This document shows, one piece after another, positions 56,284-64,000 of a stretch of DNA of 64,000 bases (position 1 is its first letter; the number at the start of each line of letters is the position of its first letter). The notes below the pieces were generated by a model, which searched no databases, was not told where the DNA came from, and worked only from the letters and a program-made list of their open reading frames with translations. The DNA is from Actinomycetes bacterium (GTDB lineage Bacteria > Actinomycetota > JAICYB01): assembly GCA_025934435.1 (NCBI GenBank), contig JAICYB010000011.1:1-64000 (forward strand), written 5' to 3'. A program made the translations under genes and the position numbers.

Positions 56284-57150
56284 TCAATGGTGACAGCGAC
56301 GGATCGTTCCGGTAGGGGCGTAACAGTTGTTCGGGGAGTTATGCACGACCCTCGAGCCACGAAGCGTTACGGAGGTGGCGCTGCCGCTCGCGATCCCTCC
56401 TCCGTTGGTTCCGGTGTTCCGGGTGATGGACGAATCGACGACTTTCAACGTGCCCAGGTTCGCGATGCCGCCCCCGGGGCCACCGCTGCGGTTGTAGCGC
56501 ACATTCGACCGCACCAGCGTCGTCCTACCGCTGGGCTGGGTGTTGATGCCGCCGCCGTTGATCGGGCCCGAGTTCGACTCGACCACGGTGTGTCGCAAGA
56601 CGAGTGTCCCGAAACTTATCACCGCTCCGCCGCCGACAGCGTTCGACTCGTTCGCGTTGAGGTGACTCGACCTCAGCGTGGCAACCCCCATGGCATCGAC
56701 GTCGAGCCCACCACCGTTGGCGGCCTGGTTGTCCGCGATCACGAGCTGCTTTCCCACCAGCTGACCCATCGCCAGCACGCGGATGCCACCACCCGGACCC
56801 GTCGTGCTGCCGTTTTCGACCGTCAGGTGCGAAAGGTGCAGAACGCCTCCAGCGTTCACGGCCAAGATCCGGAACGCGCTCGACGCCGCAAGCGAACGCC
56901 GGAGGACCGTCCCCTTACGACCGATGACGGCGACATGGCCCGTGATCGGCGGAAACGCCTCGGTCACCGTCGAGGGGGACAGAACCGAATAGACGCAATT
57001 CGAAGCGAGCTCGATCGTCCCGCTTCCGGCCGTGTTCGCATTCGTGATCGCCGTCTGGAGGGCGGTCACGGAGCAACCGACCCTGACGCCGCCGGACGCG
57101 GACGCTCCGGACGCGGTGAGGACGGAGGATAACGCCACGGCGGCCACCAA
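56284..57150 (-). CDS. Secreted right-handed beta-helix protein, copy 2
   Basis: A 288-residue paralogue of the downstream beta-helix gene, with the same layout: signal peptide (VAAVALSSVLTASGASA), an identical early block, repeated GGGxxx turns (GGGIRVLAMG, GGGLDVDAMG, GGGINTQPSG, GGGIANLGTL) and a C-terminus NCYAPTGTIRRCHH. GTG 57150 is taken; the frame is open upstream through TTG 57153 and an alternative start there is possible. It and copy 1 are 7 bp apart on the same strand. The two arose by tandem duplication and kept a 63-bp identical stretch. Confidence 0.75.
   Translation of the reverse strand: MVAAVALSSVLTASGASASGGVRVGCSVTALQTAITNANTAGSGTIELASNCVYSVLSPSTVTEAFPPITGHVAVIGRKGTVLRRSLAASSAFRILAVNAGGVLHLSHLTVENGSTTGPGGGIRVLAMGQLVGKQLVIADNQAANGGGLDVDAMGVATLRSSHLNANESNAVGGGAVISFGTLVLRHTVVESNSGPINGGGINTQPSGRTTLVRSNVRYNRSGGPGGGIANLGTLKVVDSSITRNTGTNGGGIASGSATSVTLRGSRVVHNSPNNCYAPTGTIRRCHH
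56999..57061. repeat. 63-bp perfect direct repeat, copy B
   Basis: Partner of 56098-56160. Flanking sequence diverges quickly on both sides, so the exact identity is local. Confidence 0.85.
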
Positions 57151-57226
57151 GCTGAGAAGTGTCCGATGCGGGCCGCTTCGGAATGAGTGGATAGTCGCAG
57201 TATGACCCGGTTATGGGTCTCGTGCG

Positions 57227-58039
57227 TCAGAAGGCGTAGAACTGCCGCCAGGCCGTCAGCCAGTCCGGGCCCGTCGACACGATCTTCCTGGGTTCGACGA
57301 CTTCGATCCCGGGACGGTAGCGGTAGGACGCCGCGTTCTCCGTCGTCGCGAACTCGACCGTGATCTCGCACGGTTTGCCGGGGTCGTAGGGCTTCACCGC
57401 GTTGAAGTTCGCGAGCGCTGCCATCGCACCGTCCTCGATCATCTTCCGTGCTTTCACCGGATGGATGTTCCGCGCGCTCTGACGACCGAAGCTGCGTTTC
57501 ACGGCAACTGTTGTGAGTCCGTCACCGAGCAGTTCCTTCGTCTCGCGGCAGACGGCTTCGTCCCCAGTGACGAGCACGATCGGACAGCCCCAGTGACCGC
57601 AGAGCGCGGCGTTGATGCCCGTCTCGCCGACGAGCGTGCCGTTGAACCACAGGTTGTACCACTGCGTTCCGCTGACGGTGTGGCAGAGGCCGCCGTCGGC
57701 GGTCCCCGCCATCGCGTGCATAGCGACGCACAGCGCGGCGTCGCATCCTTGCTCGAGGATCTCGGTGTACTCCGTCCATGAATGTTGGACGACCCACTCG
57801 CAGTCGGGATCGAGGCGCTCGGGGATCAGGGAATTGAACGTCCAACCTTTGCCGGCGCCGTGGCAATCCATGACGACGATCTCGGTCGCGCCGGCGCGCT
57901 TCGCGCCGCGTACCGCCGCGTTGATCTCTTCGGTGTAGAGAACGCGTCCTTCTTCGTAGAGGCGCTCGCCGCCCGTCACCTGCTCCCACTTGACGATGCC
58001 GGAGACGCCCTCCATGTCGGAGATGATGAAGACGCGCAC
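57227..58039 (-). CDS. dppA: D-aminopeptidase DppA (M55)
   Basis: A 270-residue zinc aminopeptidase of the DppA family, which releases N-terminal D-amino acids, for example from D-Ala-D-Ala or D-Ala-containing peptides. Metal and catalytic residues match Bacillus subtilis DppA: Asp8 and Glu10 (ISDMEGVSG), His60 (MDCHG), His108 (AMHAMAG) and Glu139 (LVGETGINA). GTG 58039 has a TAGTCT box 6 nt upstream, inside the stop region of the previous gene, so it has its own leaderless promoter. It fits the D-peptide theme of the block. Confidence 0.92.
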   Translation of the reverse strand: MRVFIISDMEGVSGIVKWEQVTGGERLYEEGRVLYTEEINAAVRGAKRAGATEIVVMDCHGAGKGWTFNSLIPERLDPDCEWVVQHSWTEYTEILEQGCDAALCVAMHAMAGTADGGLCHTVSGTQWYNLWFNGTLVGETGINAALCGHWGCPIVLVTGDEAVCRETKELLGDGLTTVAVKRSFGRQSARNIHPVKARKMIEDGAMAALANFNAVKPYDPGKPCEITVEFATTENAASYRYRPGIEVVEPRKIVSTGPDWLTAWRQFYAF

Positions 58040-58045
58040 GGCGTA

Positions 58046-58051
58046 AGACTA
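58046..58051 (-). promoter_or_regulatory. Probable -10 box of dppA (leaderless)
   Basis: Reverse-strand TAGTCT (58051-58046) is an exact TANNNT match ending 6 nt before GTG 58039. It overlaps the stop codon of the upstream beta-lactamase-fold gene. Confidence 0.6.
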
Positions 58052-59404
58052 CTTAACGCGTTTCGCGAGGCGTCCTACGAAGATGTAATCCGGACGACCG
58101 GCGCGGTCGAATCCCTGGAAGTTCAGGAGCCCCGCGACTTTTCCTTCGCCGTTGACGATCGCGAAACGTTCCTTATCGAGCGGCGTGAGCGGGAAGACCT
58201 GCGGTGGCGACGGTTCCTCTCCGGCGAGACTCGCGGCCTTCATCGTGGCCTTGAGCTTGTTCTCCTCGAGCACCTCGACGTCGACGGTCACATTGAGGCG
58301 TTCGTACGTACCCGCGTACTTCCGGAGATCGATGTCGACGGGCTTCTTCGGCACTTCCGGGAGTTCCGGACGATCGAGCTTGAACCGCTCCTTGAAGATC
58401 TCGCGCGACAGCGGATCCGCGAGCATCGGACCGGTGTCCGCGTTCGTCAGGATGCACACCGCCGCACGCAGCTCGGGGACGACCCACAGGAACGACAGCT
58501 GACCGATCGTCCCGCCGTTGTGCGAGATGACCTTCTTCCCCTTCCAATCCTCGATCAGCCAGCCGAGCCCCATAGCGCCCGTTTCGCTCATCGACAGCTT
58601 CACCTGCGGGGTCTGCATGAGCTTCGCGGACGCCGGGGTGAGGATCTGCGCGCCGTTCGCTGCCTGTCCGTCGTTCATATGGATCGCGCCGAAAGCAACC
58701 ACGTCGCGCGCGGACGCCATCTGCGTCGCACCGGCCGGCGCCGTCGATCGCGGCAACGCCCACGGCCGGCCGATGACGGCCTTCTTCTCGCCGGGCTTGT
58801 GGACGTGGCCGGCGGACGCGCGGAACAAGATCGCGTCACCGGGAAGCGTCGCGTGCTCGTTCAATCCGGCGGGTTGGTAGATCTTCTTGCGGATCGCTTC
58901 GTCCCAATTCATGCCGGTGAGAACTTCCACGAGTCGTCCGGCGACGACGAACGCCGCGTTCGAGTACGACCAGAACTTCCCGATCGGATGCGAGAGTCCG
59001 ATCCGGCGAAGCGAGCTCACGTAGCGCTCGACGGCGTCGTCGCCGAGTCCGAAGTCCTTGAAGTAGTCGCCCTCGATCCCGCTCGTGTGGGTCACGAGCT
59101 GGCGAACCTTGATCTTCTCGGCCCCCGGATCCTTGAGCTTGAACTTGGGGAGATAGGTGACGACGGGCTTGTCGAGGTCGACGAGGCCGTCGTCGACGAG
59201 CTGCATGAGGAGGGTCGTCGTGTAGACCTTCGTGATCGAGCCGATCTGGAAGATCGAATCCGGCGTCACCGCGACCTTCGTGTTCCGGTTGAGGACCCCG
59301 GTGACGGCCGTTTCGACGCCGTCGTCCGTGAGGATCGCCACCGACACCCCGGGCACGTCGAACTGCTTCGCAAGCTCCTTGAGCCGTCCCGTCAGGTCGT
59401 TCAT
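58049..59404 (-). CDS. Beta-lactamase-fold serine hydrolase
   Basis: A 451-residue hydrolase of the same family as the two at 49058-53748. Catalytic residues are Ser56-Ile-Thr-Lys59, Tyr-Ser-Asn (FWSYSNAAF) and a HNGGTIG block; a C-terminal beta domain (DIDLRKYAGTYERLNVTV...) ends it. The start ATG 59404 is chosen because an AAGGAGG sequence lies just before it; an ATG 48 nt further upstream is unsupported. D-aminopeptidase, DD-peptidase or esterase activity are all possible. Being the third such gene here, it strengthens the peptide-hydrolysis theme. Confidence 0.87.
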   Translation of the reverse strand: MNDLTGRLKELAKQFDVPGVSVAILTDDGVETAVTGVLNRNTKVAVTPDSIFQIGSITKVYTTTLLMQLVDDGLVDLDKPVVTYLPKFKLKDPGAEKIKVRQLVTHTSGIEGDYFKDFGLGDDAVERYVSSLRRIGLSHPIGKFWSYSNAAFVVAGRLVEVLTGMNWDEAIRKKIYQPAGLNEHATLPGDAILFRASAGHVHKPGEKKAVIGRPWALPRSTAPAGATQMASARDVVAFGAIHMNDGQAANGAQILTPASAKLMQTPQVKLSMSETGAMGLGWLIEDWKGKKVISHNGGTIGQLSFLWVVPELRAAVCILTNADTGPMLADPLSREIFKERFKLDRPELPEVPKKPVDIDLRKYAGTYERLNVTVDVEVLEENKLKATMKAASLAGEEPSPPQVFPLTPLDKERFAIVNGEGKVAGLLNFQGFDRAGRPDYIFVGRLAKRVK

Positions 59405-59507
59405 CTCCGCCTCCTTGTGGACAGAATCTGACATCCGCCGCCGGACCTCCAATCGTCAGAACCCACCACGGCGAGCAGGCTCGTTCGTCGCCCGGTACAA
59501 AGGGACG

Positions 59508-60065
59508 GTGCGAAGCCGCTGGTTGAATGTTCAGATCTTGGGCCGGGCGCGATTGACTCCGATCGTCTTGGCCATCGCGATACTCACGACCTCCTGCGGG
59601 CTGTTCCGTCCGAGCGAGCTGAACTTCCGCACCGACTCGCGCCTCGAGTTCACGGCGCCGCCGGCTCGGACGCTCGTGCGGACGCCCCTCCATGTCGCGT
59701 GGCAGATCCACGACTTCCAGATCGTCCCGCCGCACTCGGCCCCACCCACGAAGGGCGCCGGCTACTTCGCGATCTTCGTCGACCGCAGCCCGATCAAACC
59801 GGCCCGCACGATGCGGGACGTCGCGAGCCGCGACGAAACGTGTCTCGCTCGTCCCGGCTGCCCGGACGAGGTGTACCTCGAACAGCGACAGATCTTCACG
59901 ACGACGAACGAGGACCTCACGATCCCGCAGATCCCGTCCATCCCCGGTGACAGCGAGAAGATCCAGCAGCACACGGTGACCGTCGTGCTGATGGATACGT
60001 CCGGACATCGCATCGGCGAGAGCGGCTGGGAGCTCGACCTCCGCATGCGGAAGGTGGGCTTATGA
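59508..60065 (+). CDS. Predicted lipoprotein of the second transporter locus
   Basis: A 185-residue protein with a basic N-region, hydrophobic segment (PIVLAIAILTTSC) and a Cys that may be a lipobox (TTSC, weak). The mature part reads LNFRTDSRLEFTAPPARTLVRTPLHVAWQ and later GYFAIFVDRSPIKP, a beta-sandwich-like unknown domain, with a Cys pair (CLARPGC). It is too short to be the usual binding protein. GTG 59508 follows TACAAA (59496-59501) by 6 nt; earlier in-frame sequence is antisense to the hydrolase gene. It overlaps the fusion gene by 4 bp (ATGA). Confidence 0.65.
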   Translation: MRSRWLNVQILGRARLTPIVLAIAILTTSCGLFRPSELNFRTDSRLEFTAPPARTLVRTPLHVAWQIHDFQIVPPHSAPPTKGAGYFAIFVDRSPIKPARTMRDVASRDETCLARPGCPDEVYLEQRQIFTTTNEDLTIPQIPSIPGDSEKIQQHTVTVVLMDTSGHRIGESGWELDLRMRKVGL

Positions 60066-62311
60066 GCAAGCGGAAGCCCACGCCGAAGCGCAAGCCGCCC
60101 GCGCGCAAGAAGGTCGCCACGAAGGTCGCCGCGAAGATCGAAGGCCTCGCGGCCGTCGACGACATCGAGCAGACCAGGAACGCGCTGCGGGACGAAGCAC
60201 GCCGGAAGCTCGGCGTCATGGGAGACGAGAACACGTCGAGCTTCCGCGAGATCGTCCGGCGCTACAACCTGTCCTACTACCCGCTGATCGCGCTCGGACT
60301 GCTGTCGACGTCGGACACGTTCCAGTCGTACGCCTTCACCGTGCTCACGCCGGAGATCAGCCGCACGATCGGGATCAGCGTGGCGGCCATCGCCGCAGCG
60401 CGCGCATTGCAAGGACTCGCGATCGCCGTCGCTCCCCTGCCGGTCGCCGCGCTCACCCAGAATCGCGCACGCCGCGCGCTGCTCTGCATCGTCACGGGGT
60501 TCATCTGGAGCACCATCACCTTGTTCACGGGGTTCGTCACTTCGCTCGTCGGCTTGATCGCGATCCTCTCACTCGACGGGTTGACGTCGGGAAGCGTGCT
60601 CGCGCTGCATGCGCCCCTGATCATGGATTCGTATCACCCCGAATCGCGCGTCCGCGCCCTGTCGACCTACGCATCGTTCGATCGCATCGGCCTCGTCCTC
60701 TCACCGCTGCTCGTCGGCGTGCTCGCATCGGTTCTGGGATTCACCTGGCGCGGCGTTTTCATCTGCCTCGGTGGCGTCTCGCTGGCGATGACGGCGATCT
60801 CGATCCGCTTGCGCGACCCGGGATTCGGGAAGTGGGACACCGAGCAACTACGAGCGAGCGTCCACGAAGCGCACGGCGAGAGCGGCGAGCTCGCCGAGGA
60901 AGATGTGACGCTCAACTTCTGGGAAACGTGCCGCCGGATGCTTCTCATCCCGACGAACCGACGGTGCCTCGCGGGATTCGCCGTGTTCGGGATGCTGTCG
61001 GTGCCGCTCGGGACGTTCATCTCGTTCTTCTTGGACCAGCGCTGGAATCTCGGACCCGGCCAGCGCGGCGCGTTCTTCGCCTTCTACGCGTTCTGCGGGG
61101 TCGTCGCGCTCCTCGTCTACGGGAACCGGGGCGAGAAGCAGTTCCGCGCAGCACCCGGCCGCGTTCTTCGCGCAGCCGGTTACATGCTCGCGATCGTCAT
61201 CACCTTCATCGCCCTCGGCGGCGTGATGCCGATCTTCGGCCTCATGCTCGCCTGCTTCGGGATCGGCGGCGCCGGCGTCGCCGTGCTCACGCCGCTCCTC
61301 GGCATCGCGATCCTTTCGATCATCCCGGCAAACATGCGGCCGCACGCACAGGCGCTCGTCGCGATCTTCAGCGCGGTGGGCGCGGTCGCCGGAGCGATCC
61401 TGCTCGGCGGGATCCAGAATCAGTACGGCATCGGCGGCGCGATGGTTTCCGTGGCGATCCCCGGCGTGCTCGGCGCGCTGATCATCGCGAGCGCCGGGAA
61501 GCTCGTCCAAGGCGATCTCGATCGCATGATCGACGAGGTCCTCGAAGGTGAAGAGATACGGCGCCTGCGCGCGTCGGGCGGACATCTCCCGATGCTCGCC
61601 GCGCGTGGCATCGACTTCTCGTACGGCCAGCTGCAGGTGCTCTTCGATGTCGACTTCTCCGTCGACGACGGCGAGATGGTCGCACTGCTCGGGGTGAACG
61701 GCGCCGGCAAGTCGACATTGCTGAAGGTCATCTCGGGCATCGGACTCCCCTTCCACGGCAGCGTCCGTTTCCGCGGGCAGGAGATCACCTACCTCGACGC
61801 GGAGCGCCGCCTCCGCCTCGGGATCACGCAGATCCCCGGGGGACGCGCCGTCTTCGGACCGATGACGGTCGTCGAGAACCTGCGAAGCTTCGGCTACACG
61901 ATCGCCGGCAGCAGGCGCGCGGTGGACGAAGCGCTCGACAAGGCCTTCGACGCGTTCCCGCGTCTCGACGAGCGCCGTAACTCTCTCGCCGCGACGCTGT
62001 CCGGCGGCGAACAGCAGATGCTCGGCTTGTCCAAAGCGTTGATGCTGCAACCGCGCCTGCTGCTGATCGACGAGCTCTCGCTGGGCCTCGCTCCGGTGAT
62101 CGTGCAGCAACTGCTCGAGATGGTCCGACGCATCAACGACGAGGGCACCGCCGTCGTGCTCGTCGAGCAGTCCGTGAACATCGCGCTCAACCTCGTCGAG
62201 CACGCGTATTTCATGGAAAAGGGTGAGATCCGCTTCGACGGGAAGGCGCGTGATCTCTTGCGCCGCGACGACCTGCTGCGAGCCGTGTTCCTGCAAGGAA
62301 CGCGGCCATGA
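60062..62311 (+). CDS. MFS transporter fused to a LivF-type ABC ATPase
   Basis: A 749-residue protein with three parts. A Lys-rich start (residues 1-28), then 12 helices of a major facilitator (about 72-480; a GAP between helices 6 and 7 includes the acidic stretch HGESGELAEEDV), and, from about 508, an ABC ATPase of LivF type: Walker A GVNGAGKST (544-552), signature LSGGEQQMLG (646 onward), Walker B LLLIDELSLGLAP (666 onward), VLVEQSVNIALNLVEHAYFMEKG. Such an MFS and ABC ATPase fusion is odd, since MFS carriers use ion gradients, not ATP. The ATPase probably serves the fused permease that follows (ATGA overlap). It replaces a separate LivF here. Confidence 0.85.
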   Translation: MSKRKPTPKRKPPARKKVATKVAAKIEGLAAVDDIEQTRNALRDEARRKLGVMGDENTSSFREIVRRYNLSYYPLIALGLLSTSDTFQSYAFTVLTPEISRTIGISVAAIAAARALQGLAIAVAPLPVAALTQNRARRALLCIVTGFIWSTITLFTGFVTSLVGLIAILSLDGLTSGSVLALHAPLIMDSYHPESRVRALSTYASFDRIGLVLSPLLVGVLASVLGFTWRGVFICLGGVSLAMTAISIRLRDPGFGKWDTEQLRASVHEAHGESGELAEEDVTLNFWETCRRMLLIPTNRRCLAGFAVFGMLSVPLGTFISFFLDQRWNLGPGQRGAFFAFYAFCGVVALLVYGNRGEKQFRAAPGRVLRAAGYMLAIVITFIALGGVMPIFGLMLACFGIGGAGVAVLTPLLGIAILSIIPANMRPHAQALVAIFSAVGAVAGAILLGGIQNQYGIGGAMVSVAIPGVLGALIIASAGKLVQGDLDRMIDEVLEGEEIRRLRASGGHLPMLAARGIDFSYGQLQVLFDVDFSVDDGEMVALLGVNGAGKSTLLKVISGIGLPFHGSVRFRGQEITYLDAERRLRLGITQIPGGRAVFGPMTVVENLRSFGYTIAGSRRAVDEALDKAFDAFPRLDERRNSLAATLSGGEQQMLGLSKALMLQPRLLLIDELSLGLAPVIVQQLLEMVRRINDEGTAVVLVEQSVNIALNLVEHAYFMEKGEIRFDGKARDLLRRDDLLRAVFLQGTRP

Positions 62312-64000
62312 TGAACCGGCGCACGATCCTGACCGTCGCGGCGGCGATCGCGGGCGTCGTCATCGCGAAAGTCGTGCTGTTGCAGCTCGACGCACATCAC
62401 GTCGTGCAAGCGTCGACGCCGTTCCCCGTGATCCTGCTCGGAACGATCATCGGTCTGACCTACGGTCTTCTCGCCGTCGGTCTCGTCCTCATCTACCGGA
62501 CGAACCGCATCATCAACTTCGCGCACGGACAGATCGGCGCGTTCGCCGCGGCGTTCTTCGGTCTCGCTGCCGTGCAGTGGCACGTTCCGTACTGGGTCGC
62601 GTTCCCGTTCGCGCTCGCCGTCGGCGGTGCCGTCGGATCGGCCTCCGAAGCCGGGGTCGTCCGCCGTCTGCGGAACGCGCCGCGACTCATGAGCGTCGTC
62701 GCGACCCTCGGCGTCGGGCAGTTCCTCGTGATCTTCGCGACGGTCATCAACTCGACCGCCGGCGCCGGCCAGCTCTATCCGCAGCCGTCCTTCCTGCCTG
62801 TGTTCAACGTCGGTGCGCTGCGCGTCACACAGGCCTACTCGGGGATGCTTTTCCTGTCACCGGTCTTCGTGCTCGCGATCGCGTTGTTCATGAAACGCAG
62901 CCGCTACGGACTCGCGATCCGCGCTGCGGCAGCGAACCCCGAAGCGGCACGCATGAGCGGCATCTTCGCGAGCCGCATGTCGTCGCTCGCCTGGGCGATC
63001 GCCGGCGCATTGTCCGCGTTCACCGCGATCCTCACGGCTCCGACGCAAGGATTCGCCACGGCGGACACGTTCGGTCCCGCTCTCTTGCTCCGCGCGCTGA
63101 CCGCGGCCGCGATCGCCCGCATGAACTCACTGCCGGCCGCGATGCTCGGCGGCGTCGGGCTCGGGATCGTCGAACAGATCCTGCTGTGGAACTACCCTCG
63201 CTCGGGACTCGTCGAAGTGACGCTCTTCGTCATCATCTTGGGCGTCCTGCTTCTGCAGCAACAGCGCGCGGGACGCGAAGAGGAGCGCGGCAGCTGGGCG
63301 GCGGTCCAAGCCGTTCGCGCGATCCCGCAGAAGATCGCCGATCTGCCGGCGGTACGTTTCCTGACGCCGGTGCTGGGCGTCGGTTTCCTCGCGGTGATCG
63401 CGCTCCTGCCGCTCGTGATGACGAACAGCCTCTCCGTGTCGATCACCGGCATCATCGGGTTCTCGATCGTCGGTTTGTCGATCGGCGTCCTCACGGGGCT
63501 CGGCGGACAACTCACGCTCGGGCAGTTCGCCGTGGCCGCGATCGGTGCGGTCGTTTCCTACCAGGTCTCGAGTCACACGGGCAGCTTCCCGCTCGCGTTG
63601 CTGATCGCCGGTGTGGTCGCGGGGTGCGTCTCCGTGGTCATCGGACTGCCGGCACTCCGCGTGCGAGGACTGATGCTGACGGTCACGACGCTCGGCTTCG
63701 CGCTCGCGACGCCGGCGTGGCTCCTCGCGCAACCGTGGATGCTCGGCGACGGACGCAACCCCGGGCAGCCGGTGTTCTTCGGTCACGCGCTCGCCACCGG
63801 CCACAGCTACTACTACTTCGCGCTCACGATCTTCGTGATCGCGCTGGCCATCGCGTGGAACATCCGACGCAGCGGCTTCGGACGCTTGCTCGTCGCCATC
63901 CGCGACAACGAGGACAGCGCGCGCGCGTTCACCGTCCGCGCGAGCCTCGTGAAGTTGCAGGGCTATCTCATCGCCGGATTCATCGCCGGCATCGGCGGCG
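62308..64000 (+). CDS. Fused LivH-LivM permease, 5' part (cut by window end)
   Basis: At least 564 codons of a permease that resembles the one at 40406-42481. The LivH half includes YGLLAVGLVLIYRTNRIINFAHGQIGAFAAAFFG; the LivM half begins near 63370 with TGIIGFSIVGLSIGVLTGLGGQLTLGQFAVAAIG and reaches IRRSGFGRLLVAIRDNEDSARAFTV (coupling helix). ATG 62308 overlaps the fusion stop as ATGA, with a second ATG right after. No LivG or binding protein for this locus is in the window; they may follow. Confidence 0.86.
   Translation, partial: MMNRRTILTVAAAIAGVVIAKVVLLQLDAHHVVQASTPFPVILLGTIIGLTYGLLAVGLVLIYRTNRIINFAHGQIGAFAAAFFGLAAVQWHVPYWVAFPFALAVGGAVGSASEAGVVRRLRNAPRLMSVVATLGVGQFLVIFATVINSTAGAGQLYPQPSFLPVFNVGALRVTQAYSGMLFLSPVFVLAIALFMKRSRYGLAIRAAAANPEAARMSGIFASRMSSLAWAIAGALSAFTAILTAPTQGFATADTFGPALLLRALTAAAIARMNSLPAAMLGGVGLGIVEQILLWNYPRSGLVEVTLFVIILGVLLLQQQRAGREEERGSWAAVQAVRAIPQKIADLPAVRFLTPVLGVGFLAVIALLPLVMTNSLSVSITGIIGFSIVGLSIGVLTGLGGQLTLGQFAVAAIGAVVSYQVSSHTGSFPLALLIAGVVAGCVSVVIGLPALRVRGLMLTVTTLGFALATPAWLLAQPWMLGDGRNPGQPVFFGHALATGHSYYYFALTIFVIALAIAWNIRRSGFGRLLVAIRDNEDSARAFTVRASLVKLQGYLIAGFIAGIGG

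Noticed and set aside
56098-57061. A mobile element or CRISPR, because of the repeated 63-bp block
   Set aside because: Only two copies, both inside paralogous coding regions, without terminal inverted repeats or regular spacers.
57204-57219. A terminator hairpin GACCC-N6-GGGTC downstream of dppA
   Set aside because: The stem is only five base pairs and no T-run follows in the gene direction.
59232-59507. A longer N-terminus for the predicted lipoprotein
   Set aside because: Residues before GTG 59508 are antisense to the hydrolase gene and the signal segment begins only after 59508.
1-64000. tRNA, rRNA, CRISPR or insertion-sequence features
   Set aside because: I saw no conserved rRNA or tRNA-like segments, repeat-spacer arrays, transposase motifs or flanking inverted repeats; a covariance-model scan would be needed to exclude a small RNA gene.

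Overview
This is a gene-dense, GC-rich bacterial window: about 61 protein genes, almost no spare DNA, and many GTG/TTG starts. Content points to an actinobacterium (Actinomycetota), probably not a well-studied one. The markers are a QcrCAB plus caa3-type oxidase operon, two DUF402 (FomD-like) proteins, a luciferase-like monooxygenase, a PucR regulator, a Holin-X/DUF3618 envelope cluster, the small Cys/His protein with an HWHxxCW motif, and many TANNNT -10 boxes placed 6-8 nt before the start codon, as in leaderless transcripts. I saw no rRNA, tRNA, CRISPR array, insertion sequence or phage. The class cannot be fixed from this sequence.

Layout. 1-4124: end of glpX, a cation efflux protein, a small unknown, gamma-glutamyltransferase and an EamA exporter, all forward and mostly overlapping. 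4152-9330: acyl-CoA metabolism with crotonyl-CoA carboxylase/reductase, two DUF402 proteins, a reverse DUF35/thiolase-like pair lacking the thiolase Cys, and a class III CoA-transferase. 9360-16980: small accessory genes, an intact citrate synthase facing a frameshifted HTH-citrate-synthase gene across a large palindrome, a luciferase-like monooxygenase, and an ECF sigma factor fused to a Clp_N-like domain. 17059-24697: one reverse respiratory operon, coxB-coxA-coxC-unknown-ctaG-qcrC-qcrA-qcrB. 24793-26843: MFS transporter plus three small envelope genes. 26924-32858: forward three-gene operon of a ThDP enzyme, an enolase-superfamily enzyme and an FAD/Fe-S oxidoreductase. 33183-36449: zinc-ribbon CPBP protease, 3-hydroxyacyl-CoA dehydrogenase and TetR. 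36515-43967: a branched-chain-amino-acid (Liv) type ABC operon with a fused permease and two unrecognised membrane/secreted proteins. 43964-59404: histidine kinase, then a block around D-amino acids and peptides: NSAR/OSBS-family racemase, PucR, GNAT, an S9 peptidase fused to a beta-lactamase-fold domain, two more beta-lactamase-fold hydrolases, an M19 dipeptidase homologue and DppA, with secreted beta-helix proteins in between. 59508-64000: a second Liv-type locus whose first transporter gene fuses an MFS carrier to a LivF-type ATPase, followed by another fused permease cut by the window end.

How the genes may work together (inference): the two Liv-type transporters flank hydrolases and a racemase suited to taking up and processing peptides or D-amino acids. 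The regulators inside the block (PucR, the orphan kinase) and TetR beside the first transporter could tie uptake to catabolism. The acyl-CoA genes fit an ethylmalonyl-CoA or related acyl-CoA route feeding the aerobic cytochrome chain.

The most unusual items are the MFS-LivF fusion, the two unknown proteins inside the first Liv operon, the ECF sigma-Clp_N fusion, the S9-beta-lactamase fusion, and two divergent promoters whose -10 boxes overlap.
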